From: Pseudomonadota bacterium
Lineage (GTDB): Bacteria; Pseudomonadota; Gammaproteobacteria; Steroidobacterales; Steroidobacteraceae
Length of the DNA stretch: 8,204 nucleotides
Reading direction: 5' to 3'
NCBI GenBank assembly: GCA_021817875.1
Contig: JAKAFQ010000166.1
Span: 1 to 8,204 of the forward strand
Shown here: positions 1-6,053 of the stretch, piece after piece
Layout: every line of letters starts with the position of its first letter
How positions within the stretch are numbered: the first letter of the stretch is position 1
Made by a program: the position numbers and the translations under genes
The notes under the pieces: generated by a model
What the model was told of the DNA's origin: nothing
The model's database searches: none
What the model saw: only the letters and a program-made list of their open reading frames with translations

Positions 1-1
1 G

Positions 2-583
2 GGCATCACTCTGGCGCGGGTCGCGGCCGCCTTCATGGTGGCGATGCTGCTCGGCACGGTGATCGGCATCGTGATGGGCCGCTCGCGGACCCTGGACGTG
101 CTGTTCGACAGCTGGCTCGTGCTGCTGCTCAACCTGCCGGCGCTCGTGATCATCGTGCTCGCCTATGTCTGGTTCGGGCTCACCGAGGCGGCGGCGATCG
201 GCGCCGTCGCGCTCAACAAGATCCCATCGGTCGCGGTGACCCTGCGCGAAGGCGCCCGCGCCCTCGACCGCGATTATGCCGACATGGCCGCGAGCTTCCA
301 CGTCGGCCGCTGGCGCACGCTGCGACACGTGATCCTGCCGCAGCTCTATCCGTACCTGTTCGCCGCCGCCCGTTCGGGCCTGGCGCTGGTGTGGAAGATC
401 GTGCTCATCGTCGAGCTGCTCGGGCTGAGCAACGGGGTCGGCTTCGAGATCGGGCTGTACTTCCAGCAGTTCGACGTGACCGGCATCCTCGCCTATACCA
501 TCGCCTTCGTGGCGGTCATCCAGCTGATCGAGTGGCTGGTCTTTCAGCCGCTCGAGCGGCGCGCCGGGCGGTGGCGCAAGTGA
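2..583 (+). CDS. ABC transporter permease, TauC/SsuC-like (5' end outside window)
   Basis: This is the C-terminal part (193 residues) of an inner-membrane permease of the binding-protein-dependent family. The reading frame is open from base 2 with no start codon, so the N-terminus lies upstream of the window. Hydrophobic segments alternate with short polar loops. The cytoplasmic EAA-like loop that docks the ATPase is visible at about residues 94-115 of the fragment (DMAASFHVGRW, then RHVILPQLYP). The pattern matches the nitrate/sulfonate/taurine/thiamine-precursor importers. The next gene is the matching ATPase and overlaps the stop codon, so the two form an operon. The substrate cannot be read from the permease, and the binding protein is presumably upstream. 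The pair runs opposite to the PQQ-dehydrogenase cluster, so a functional link is only a possibility. Confidence 0.9.
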   Translation, partial: GITLARVAAAFMVAMLLGTVIGIVMGRSRTLDVLFDSWLVLLLNLPALVIIVLAYVWFGLTEAAAIGAVALNKIPSVAVTLREGARALDRDYADMAASFHVGRWRTLRHVILPQLYPYLFAAARSGLALVWKIVLIVELLGLSNGVGFEIGLYFQQFDVTGILAYTIAFVAVIQLIEWLVFQPLERRAGRWRK

Positions 584-1347
584 CGCCCGCGCTGCTCGCC
601 CATATCCGCGAGAAGCGCTATCCCGGCGCGCGCGGCGCGAAGCCGCAGCCGGCACTGCAGGAGCTGTCGCTGCAGCTCGCCGCCGGCGAGCTCGTGGCCC
701 TGGTCGGTCCCTCGGGCTGCGGCAAGACGACACTGCTCAACATCATCGCCGGGCTCGATCACGATTACCGCGGCGAGGTGCGGCTCGCTGCGCGTCCGGA
801 CGGGCAGCCGGCGCGCGTCGGCTACGTCTTTCAGGAACCGCGGCTGCTTCCGTGGCGCACCGTCCGGCAGAACATCGCGCTGGTGCTGCCGCCGCAGGGC
901 GCCGATGCCATCGTCACGGACATGCTGCGGGCGGTGGGTCTCGCCGGGGCGCAGGACCTTTATCCGCCGCAGCTCTCCGGAGGCATGAGCCGTCGCATCG
1001 CCATCGCGCGCGCCTTCGCGATCGCGCCCGACCTGCTGTTGATGGATGAGCCCTTCGTATCGCTCGATCACGACACCGTGCAGCAGCTCCACGAGCTGCT
1101 GCTCGGGCTGTGGCAGGCGCGCCCCACGACGGTGCTGTTCGTCACCCACGACCTGCGCGAGGCGCTGGTGCTCGCCGATCGACTGGTGCTGCTGTCGGCG
1201 GCTCCGGGCCAGGTGGTGGGCGAGCTGCCGGTCGATCTGGCGCGCCACCGCCGTCACTGCGGCGCCGAGATCGAGCGGCTGCGCGAGCACGTCCTGCGCC
1301 ATCACCGCGAACTGATCGGCGCCGCCGCGCCGTCACCGGTCGAATGA
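580..1347 (+). CDS. ABC transporter ATP-binding protein, SsuB/TauB-like
   Basis: This is the ATPase that powers the upstream permease. All nucleotide-binding motifs are present in order: Walker A GPSGCGKTT, Q-loop VFQEPRLLPWRTV, signature LSGGMSRR, Walker B LLLMDEPF, D-loop SLD and switch His in FVTHDLREA. The Q-loop followed by LLPW is typical of the nitrate/sulfonate/taurine subfamily. The signature is slightly off consensus, with Ser-Arg-Arg where members usually have (R/K)-Q-R. I chose GTG at 580 because it overlaps the permease stop as GTGA and gives 255 residues, a normal family length. GTG at 571, three codons longer, is equally possible, and neither has a strong ribosome-binding site. 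The open frame extends upstream to 391, but that part overlaps the permease and has no family similarity. The substrate is unknown. Confidence 0.92.
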   Translation: MTPALLAHIREKRYPGARGAKPQPALQELSLQLAAGELVALVGPSGCGKTTLLNIIAGLDHDYRGEVRLAARPDGQPARVGYVFQEPRLLPWRTVRQNIALVLPPQGADAIVTDMLRAVGLAGAQDLYPPQLSGGMSRRIAIARAFAIAPDLLLMDEPFVSLDHDTVQQLHELLLGLWQARPTTVLFVTHDLREALVLADRLVLLSAAPGQVVGELPVDLARHRRHCGAEIERLREHVLRHHRELIGAAAPSPVE

Positions 1348-1348
1348 G

Positions 1349-1361
1349 CGCCCGCCGGGCG
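1349..1361. repeat. Short GC palindrome between convergent stop codons
   Basis: CGCCCG and CGGGCG flank a single C in the 15-nt gap between the ATPase stop (1345-1347) and the beta-propeller stop (1363-1365). As RNA only about 4 bp with a 5-nt loop could form, and no T-tract follows on either strand. It may contribute to bidirectional termination, but it is also an expected pattern in GC-rich DNA. Confidence 0.3.
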
Positions 1362-1362
1362 G

Positions 1363-2352
1363 CTACGGAATCACCGCGATGCCCCACGGCAGGCGCCCGA
1401 CGGGAACCGAGCGCACCGCCCGGCGCGCCGGCACATCGATGATCGTCACGTCATTGGTGAGTCCGTTGACGACGAACAGCCGCTTGTGGTGCGGGCTGAA
1501 CGCGATCTGCCAGGGCCGCTGACCGACCAGGATGTACTTCTCGACCTTGTAGGTCCTGGCGTTGATGACCGCCACCCGATTGGCGCGCCCCAGTGCCACG
1601 AACGCGGTCCGGTCATCCGGCGTGAACCGCACCCCGACCGGGCCGATGTACTCCCGGTCCACACCCGGGATGTGGAAGTAAATGACGTGCAGGATCCTGT
1701 GGCTGCGCGGGTCGATCACCGAGACCGTGCCCCCGACCTCCGAGGACACCCACAGATAGCGCTGATCGCGGGTGAATTGCGCGATCCTCGGCCGCGTGTC
1801 CACCAGGATGTTGGCCACCACCTTCCAGGTCCGGGTGTCGATGAAGTGCGCCATGCTGGTCGTTTCCGACACCACCACCACGGTGTGCCCGTGGCGGGTG
1901 ACCGCCAGACCCTCGGGCTCTATCCCGACCGGGATCTGCGTGATCCACTTGCCGGTGGCGAAATTGATCACCGTGACCAGGGCATTGTTCTCATTGGACA
2001 CGTAGACTTTGTCGCCCGACGGGGACATCGCCAGCGTCTCCGGGTCCGGGCCGGTCGCGATCCTGCGCACCACCTTCAGTGTCCTGACATCGATGACGTC
2101 GATGTTGCTCGAATCTCCGTCGCAGACCAGCACGTAGCGGTGATCCGGCGTCGCGACGATGCCCCTCGGCCGCTGATCGGTGGGAATCGTGGCGATCTTC
2201 CGGTAGCTCTCGCCGTTGAGCACGGTCACGGTATCGTCGATTTCGTTGGTGACGAACAGCTCGCTCGCCTGCACGGCGGCGGCGAACCCGCAGAGCAGCG
2301 CGACGGCCGCGAACAGCGTCCCGCAGCGCATGGTCAGCGTCCGAAATGACAT
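1363..2352 (-). CDS. YVTN-type seven-bladed beta-propeller protein, PQQ-catabolism-associated, periplasmic
   Basis: This 329-residue exported protein is built of seven repeats of about 42 residues from residue 31 to the end. Repeat starts include ELFVTNEIDD, YVLVCDGDSS, KVYVSNENNA, YLWVSSEVGG, TAFVALGRAN and RLFVVNGLTN. Each continues with a V-x-V-I-D-like strand and a (P/R)-x-G-(I/L)-A-type turn. Repeat five carries a loop of about 8 extra residues (HIPGVDREYIGP). Seven repeats suggest a closed propeller. The N-terminus has a signal peptide with likely cleavage after VQA (residue 29). ATG 2352 is supported by GGAGA at 2357-2361; ATG 2331, just after the upstream stop, is an alternative. The gene overlaps the end of the binding-protein gene by 19 nt, which suggests translational coupling. 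It fits the family named 'PQQ-dependent catabolism-associated beta-propeller protein' (recalled as TIGR03866). Its biochemical role is not established; a scaffold or cofactor/metal-handling role is inference. Confidence 0.88.
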   Translation of the reverse strand: MSFRTLTMRCGTLFAAVALLCGFAAAVQASELFVTNEIDDTVTVLNGESYRKIATIPTDQRPRGIVATPDHRYVLVCDGDSSNIDVIDVRTLKVVRRIATGPDPETLAMSPSGDKVYVSNENNALVTVINFATGKWITQIPVGIEPEGLAVTRHGHTVVVVSETTSMAHFIDTRTWKVVANILVDTRPRIAQFTRDQRYLWVSSEVGGTVSVIDPRSHRILHVIYFHIPGVDREYIGPVGVRFTPDDRTAFVALGRANRVAVINARTYKVEKYILVGQRPWQIAFSPHHKRLFVVNGLTNDVTIIDVPARRAVRSVPVGRLPWGIAVIP

Positions 2353-3551
2353 TTGGTCTCCGGCTTGTCGAAGCCCAGGGTGTCGGTCGTGTAGCCGGGA
2401 TGGAGAAATCCATGCTGCGGCGACATCGAGACGGTCATCAGCGGCGTCGACAGCAGCACCGGCTGGCGCAGCTGGTTGTCCCAGCGGCGGAAGGTCAGTC
2501 CCTGTCCCTTGTAGCCGGCGACCAGGAAGGCTTTCGAGCGCAGGTACTTGCGCATCGCAAGCGGCGCAGTGAGGCCCGCCCGCATGACGGCGTTACCGAT
2601 GATGCGCACTGCCAGCCAGCCGCCGTAGTCGCGCTCGGTCATGCCGCGGTGGGCGAACAGGTCGAACCGCTGCTGCATCTGCAGCGCCGCGTATTCCTGG
2701 TAGGCCGGGGTCCAGGCGCTCGCCACCAGCCCCTGCGTCCCGACCACCGGCCGCGCCGCATAGGTGTTGTAGGGCAGATAATCGCCGAACAGATCGCTCT
2801 GGTCGGCAACGAAGATCACGTCGTAATCGGCGTCGACCTCGGTCGCGAGCGGCATCTGCGTCTGGATCTGCTGGTAGCCGGTGTCGCTGCGCCGCGAACC
2901 GGGGTTGTAGTCGTAGGTCTTCTCGGCGACGACGCGCGCGCCGTAGCGGGCCGCCGAGCGGCGGATGTCCGCGGCATACACCGCATCCTGCCGGGTCGGG
3001 CCCTGGATGATGAACCAGCGCGGCCAGCGCTTCCACACCAGATACTGCGCCAGCGCATCGGTGCGCATCGCCTGGCTCGGCAGCAGGTGAAAGACGTTCG
3101 CCCGGCATTGCTGCTGCCGCAGACTGTCGTCACTCGTCCTCATGTCGAGGATCAGCGCGTTGGCCGCCGCCGGCATATCCGCCAGCGTCAGCAGGTCATC
3201 CGCCTTGAGATCGGCGATGATGACCCGCGGTCCGCGCGCGAGCAGCTTGCCGGCGGCGGCCACGAGGTTGCCGCCGTCCGGCACGGTGACCGCATCGAGC
3301 GTGAAATGCCAGCCGATGAACTTCCCGGCGGTATTGAGCTCGTAGGTCGCCTCCTCGGCGCCGGCCACGCCCAGGTTGGCCGGATGCGTCTCGAGCAGCG
3401 ACGGCAGGACTTCCTTGTTGAAGTGATAGTGTTTGCGGAAGAAGACGATGGTGAACGAGCGCACCGGCGCGGCGCCCGCCGCGTACGTCGGGCCCGCGCC
3501 GCCCAGCAGGGCCAGCGCGAGCACAGCGAACAGGCATGACGCGCGCCGCAC
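2334..3551 (-). CDS. ABC-type substrate-binding protein of PQQ-dependent alcohol dehydrogenase systems
   Basis: This 405-residue periplasmic protein resembles the branched-chain amino-acid binding-protein fold. It matches my memory of the family 'ABC transporter substrate-binding protein, PQQ-dependent alcohol dehydrogenase system' (TIGR03863). Supporting segments are FVADQSDLFGDYLPYNTY, RPVVGTQGLV, the DYGGWLAVRIIG helix, YKGQGLTFRRWDNQLRQPVL and the C-terminal GFLHPGYTTDTLGFDKPE. A signal peptide is present, with likely cleavage after TYA (residue 24). The start is GTG at 3551, only 13 nt after the cytochrome stop and with just a weak purine stretch upstream, so translation may depend on coupling. 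The end overlaps the propeller gene. The ligand is unknown. Related proteins occur in clusters linked to lanthanide or PQQ use, so a cofactor, metal or alcohol-derived ligand is conceivable. No cognate permease is encoded on this strand within the window. Confidence 0.9.
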   Translation of the reverse strand: MRRASCLFAVLALALLGGAGPTYAAGAAPVRSFTIVFFRKHYHFNKEVLPSLLETHPANLGVAGAEEATYELNTAGKFIGWHFTLDAVTVPDGGNLVAAAGKLLARGPRVIIADLKADDLLTLADMPAAANALILDMRTSDDSLRQQQCRANVFHLLPSQAMRTDALAQYLVWKRWPRWFIIQGPTRQDAVYAADIRRSAARYGARVVAEKTYDYNPGSRRSDTGYQQIQTQMPLATEVDADYDVIFVADQSDLFGDYLPYNTYAARPVVGTQGLVASAWTPAYQEYAALQMQQRFDLFAHRGMTERDYGGWLAVRIIGNAVMRAGLTAPLAMRKYLRSKAFLVAGYKGQGLTFRRWDNQLRQPVLLSTPLMTVSMSPQHGFLHPGYTTDTLGFDKPETKCHFGR

Positions 3552-3564
3552 GGTTGCGCGCCGC

Positions 3565-4101
3565 TCAGTGGTACTTGTGACCCGGCGGGCCCTGGTAGGC
3601 CGAGCGGATCCAGGTGATGATCTTCCACACGTCGCTCGCGTGTTTGATCACTGCCCCCATCTCGGGCATCGGACCCACGACGTTCTCGATCGCCTCGCGG
3701 TGATAGCCCGCCTGGTGCAGCTTCACCGAGCCGAGCGAGATCAGCCGGAACAGCGTGTCGTCGCTGCCGCCGTAGATCCACACACCGTTGATGAGCGGCG
3801 GGCACATGCCGCCGCCGCCGCCGCCGCCGTGACAGCCGCTGCAGCCGTAGCCCATGAACATCTCGTGGCCCTCCTTGGCCATCTTCGCGCTGCCGTCGTA
3901 CGGGTTGTGCAGCGATCCCTTCGGAGCGATCGCGACCACCTGCAACGGCCGCTCCTGCAGCAGTGGAGAGCCTTTCGCAAAGGATATCTTCGCGGCCGGG
4001 GTCGTCTGCGCGCCCCCTGCGAGCGAAGGCGCGGCGAGCCAGCACCCCGCTCCGATCAATGCCAAGGTAACGGCAACCACGCCTGCCAAACGCTTCATCA
4101 T
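3565..4101 (-). CDS. Monohaem c-type cytochrome, probable electron acceptor of the PQQ dehydrogenase
   Basis: This 178-residue exported cytochrome c has a haem-attachment motif CSGCH at residues 87-91. The probable distal Met ligand lies in the PMPEMG segment (Met145 or Met148). The flanking NPYDG, the glycine-rich loop and the VWIYGGSDDTLF segment resemble small cytochromes found next to XoxF/ExaA-type dehydrogenases, so transfer of electrons from PQQ to the respiratory chain is the likely role. It is shorter than, and not clearly equivalent to, the classic cytochrome cL (MxaG/XoxG), so I give no symbol. Seven consecutive glycines (92-98) follow the haem His, and then MCPP, where relatives I recall have MGP; Cys100 is therefore an extra cysteine. 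The N-terminus is a signal sequence, cleaved perhaps after SLA (residue 28). A poor lipobox ending at Cys20 (GAGC) leaves a lipoprotein possible. Two ATG codons (4101, 4098) follow a strong GGAGGA. Confidence 0.88.
   Translation of the reverse strand: MMKRLAGVVAVTLALIGAGCWLAAPSLAGGAQTTPAAKISFAKGSPLLQERPLQVVAIAPKGSLHNPYDGSAKMAKEGHEMFMGYGCSGCHGGGGGGGMCPPLINGVWIYGGSDDTLFRLISLGSVKLHQAGYHREAIENVVGPMPEMGAVIKHASDVWKIITWIRSAYQGPPGHKYH
3808..3828 (-). repeat. (GCC)7 trinucleotide tract coding for seven glycines
   Basis: There are seven perfect GCC units on the + strand, read as GGC codons for Gly92-98 of the cytochrome directly after the CSGCH haem motif. Gain or loss of one unit keeps the frame, so the tract could vary in length between strains without inactivating the gene. 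Confidence 0.85.
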
Positions 4102-4105
4102 CGGT

Positions 4106-4111
4106 TCCTCC
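4106..4111 (-). promoter_or_regulatory. Ribosome-binding site of the cytochrome gene
   Basis: On the minus strand the site reads GGAGGA. It sits 4 nt before the ATG at 4101 and 7 nt before the second ATG at 4098. The spacing favours the second ATG slightly; the proteins differ by one Met. It lies in the 39-nt gap after the MoxJ-like/ankyrin gene. Confidence 0.75.
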
Positions 4112-4140
4112 GCTCGTTCAGGTATTCGGGCCGCCGCCTG

Positions 4141-5925
4141 CTATGGACCCGCAAGCAGCGCAAGAGTTCGTACCGCGCCGAGATTGTCGTCCTGGACCGC
4201 GATATCACGCGCCGTCTGGCCGGCCGCCGACTTCAGACGCGCATCGGCGCCGGACTGGATCAACAGACCGATCATCGGCGAGTTGTCGTGCGCCGCCGCG
4301 ATCATCAGCGCGGTCACGCCCTGGGCATCCCTCGCGTTGACATCCGCCTTGCGGGCGAGCAAGGCGCGCGCGACGCTCATCGGGCCGTGATCCTCCGTCA
4401 GCCGGATCCGGCTGTCAGGCGCCGGCGGGCGGAAACTCGCCACGATCATCAGCGGCGTCAGGCGATAGCGGCTGGCCGGCGCGTTCACGGCCGCTCCGGC
4501 CTTGATCAGGGCATATGCGGCATCGAAATGCTCCCCCTGCAGCGCGAGCGACAGCAGCGTCGAGCCGCGCGGCGCCCCCTGCTCGAGGCTCGCGCCGTGC
4601 GCCAGCAGCAATCTGACGGCCGCGGCCTGATTGCGCACCACCGCTCCCTCGAGCGGCGTCGCGCCTCCGCTGTCGGGCAGATTGACCTTTGCGCCGTGCT
4701 CGAGCAGCAGCCGCAGCATCGGCAGGCAGCCGGCGCGGGCGGCCGTCATCAGCGGCGAGTTGCCGAGATTGCTCAGGTGGTTGACGTCGGCGCCCTTGCC
4801 GATCAGATAGGCGGCCCGGGCGACGTCATTGGCGAGCACGGCGTCATAAAACTCCTTGTTGACGCTCGCGCCCTGCGCCAGCCACCGATCGAGCCGCGCG
4901 CGCGAGACCGTCCAGCGGGTGGGCAGGCTGCCCGCCTCGATCCGGGACACGTGCACCATGTAGCTGCCGTGCGCCGGCAGATCGCCCGCCACCAGGCAGT
5001 CGGCGCACTGCACCAGCGGCACGCCGTATTGCCGCAGAATGTGCTCGATCTGCGCCCGATGCGCCTTGAGGGCGTCGTCGAGCGCGTAGCGCAGCACCAC
5101 GTCTCTCGGCCGCAGGCCTATCCCGAGGCTGAATTCCATCGGCACCGAGTCGTCCATCAGGTTGGTCGGCTGCAGGGTGAGCGGCTCGCCCTTCATGGTC
5201 TTCAGCCAGCCGGCCATCGGCCCCCAGGCCCCGACCACATCGAGCTTGCCGTCGGCCACCTCCTGGACCTGCCGCCAGGGCTCGTGCGCCGGGTTCCAGG
5301 CCGTGTCGCTCGGCACCTGCCAGACCTTGACGTTGGAGAACACGCCATGATCGGCGAGCGCCTGGCGCAGCGCGGAAACCTGGAACACCCCGAGGCGCAG
5401 CGTCTTCAGGCGCGGATCGCTGAGACTGCTGATGTCGAGGTGCTCGGCGGTCCGCCACACCAGCACGTAGGTGGTGCGATAGATCGGGATCGTCGACAGG
5501 ATGCCCGCGGCGTGCACCGGCATGTCCATCAGCAGGTCGCATTCGTCGGCCGGTCCGAACGCCTGCGCGACGATGGCCCGGGTGTCGGCGCGCCAGTAGT
5601 AGCGGATTCGCGCGTGCATCGCCCGGGCGAGCACCGCCAGAATCCGGTTCTGGTAGCCCTGCCGCCTGCGATCGGACAGCGGCATGTTGGCCGGGTCCGC
5701 GCACACCCGCAGCACGCGGAAGTGGGTGGTGAGCGCCGCCTGCTTGGCCGCGTCCTTTTCCGCCCGATCGAGCTGGTCGAAGTGCTTGCCGACCCAGGGT
5801 CCCTGCAGATTGGTCGCGGCGGAGTTGGCCGCGGTGTCGGCCAACACGCGGCGGATTGGAACAACCATCAGCAACACGGCGGCCGCCGCCAGCACGCAAC
5901 GGCCGGGTCGGGACATTGCAGACAT
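4141..5925 (-). CDS. MoxJ/XoxJ-like quinoprotein-dehydrogenase-associated binding protein fused to ankyrin repeats
   Basis: This 594-residue exported protein has two parts. After a signal peptide (cleavage near VLA, residue 29), residues about 70-305 form a bacterial extracellular solute-binding domain. It begins LRVCADPANMPLSDRR and includes LDVVGAWGPMAGW and VPMEFSLGIGLRP, as in MoxJ/XoxJ-like proteins encoded beside methanol dehydrogenases (recalled as TIGR03871). Such proteins are thought to help mature or activate the dehydrogenase. A linker with a CADC pair (residues 307-310) follows. Residues about 359-591 then hold six to seven ankyrin repeats, with motifs such as GNSPLMTAARAG, LLLEHGAKVN, GATPLEGAV and GVTALMIAAA. 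The fifth repeat has an insertion of roughly 16 residues. ATG 5925 is preceded by AGGA at 5932-5935 with 6-nt spacing. Ordinary MoxJ-like proteins are about 280-300 residues, so the ankyrin half is extra. The frame is uninterrupted across the junction, which argues against a sequencing artefact. Confidence 0.9.
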   Translation of the reverse strand: MSAMSRPGRCVLAAAAVLLMVVPIRRVLADTAANSAATNLQGPWVGKHFDQLDRAEKDAAKQAALTTHFRVLRVCADPANMPLSDRRRQGYQNRILAVLARAMHARIRYYWRADTRAIVAQAFGPADECDLLMDMPVHAAGILSTIPIYRTTYVLVWRTAEHLDISSLSDPRLKTLRLGVFQVSALRQALADHGVFSNVKVWQVPSDTAWNPAHEPWRQVQEVADGKLDVVGAWGPMAGWLKTMKGEPLTLQPTNLMDDSVPMEFSLGIGLRPRDVVLRYALDDALKAHRAQIEHILRQYGVPLVQCADCLVAGDLPAHGSYMVHVSRIEAGSLPTRWTVSRARLDRWLAQGASVNKEFYDAVLANDVARAAYLIGKGADVNHLSNLGNSPLMTAARAGCLPMLRLLLEHGAKVNLPDSGGATPLEGAVVRNQAAAVRLLLAHGASLEQGAPRGSTLLSLALQGEHFDAAYALIKAGAAVNAPASRYRLTPLMIVASFRPPAPDSRIRLTEDHGPMSVARALLARKADVNARDAQGVTALMIAAAHDNSPMIGLLIQSGADARLKSAAGQTARDIAVQDDNLGAVRTLALLAGP

Positions 5926-5997
5926 CGCCCATCCTGTCGAAGCCGATCATCCGGTTCCCGCGCGCTTCCGGTTCGCTGCCGCAAGGTCCGGGACGTA

Positions 5998-6031
5998 GCG
6001 CCCCGCAGCAGCGGCTGCTGCCGCGGGGCGC
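5998..6031 (-). promoter_or_regulatory. Strong hairpin in the xoxF-moxJ-like intergenic gap
   Basis: GCGCCCCGC (5998-6006) pairs perfectly with GCGGGGCGC (6023-6031). Inside it, GCAGC and GCTGC form a further 5 bp around a 4-nt loop after one A-C mismatch. It begins 22 nt beyond the xoxF stop within a 128-nt gap. No T-run follows on the minus strand, so it is not a canonical intrinsic terminator. It may be a partial terminator or a 3' stabiliser that keeps xoxF mRNA more abundant than the downstream genes. Confidence 0.6.
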
Positions 6032-6053
6032 CGTCTCTCAGTCTAGCAGATCC

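Noticed and set aside
391..579. N-terminal extension of the ATPase frame
   Set aside because: It overlaps the permease in another frame and is Arg/Ala-rich without ATPase similarity; the GTG at 580 or 571 gives the normal family length.
1486..2349. 287-residue + strand frame opposite the beta-propeller gene
   Set aside because: Its periodic HDVD/DRD-like pattern is the reverse image of the YVTN repeats, not a separate protein.
2346..3539. 397-residue + strand frame opposite the binding-protein gene
   Set aside because: No domain, Arg/His-rich, fully covered by a gene with strong family similarity.
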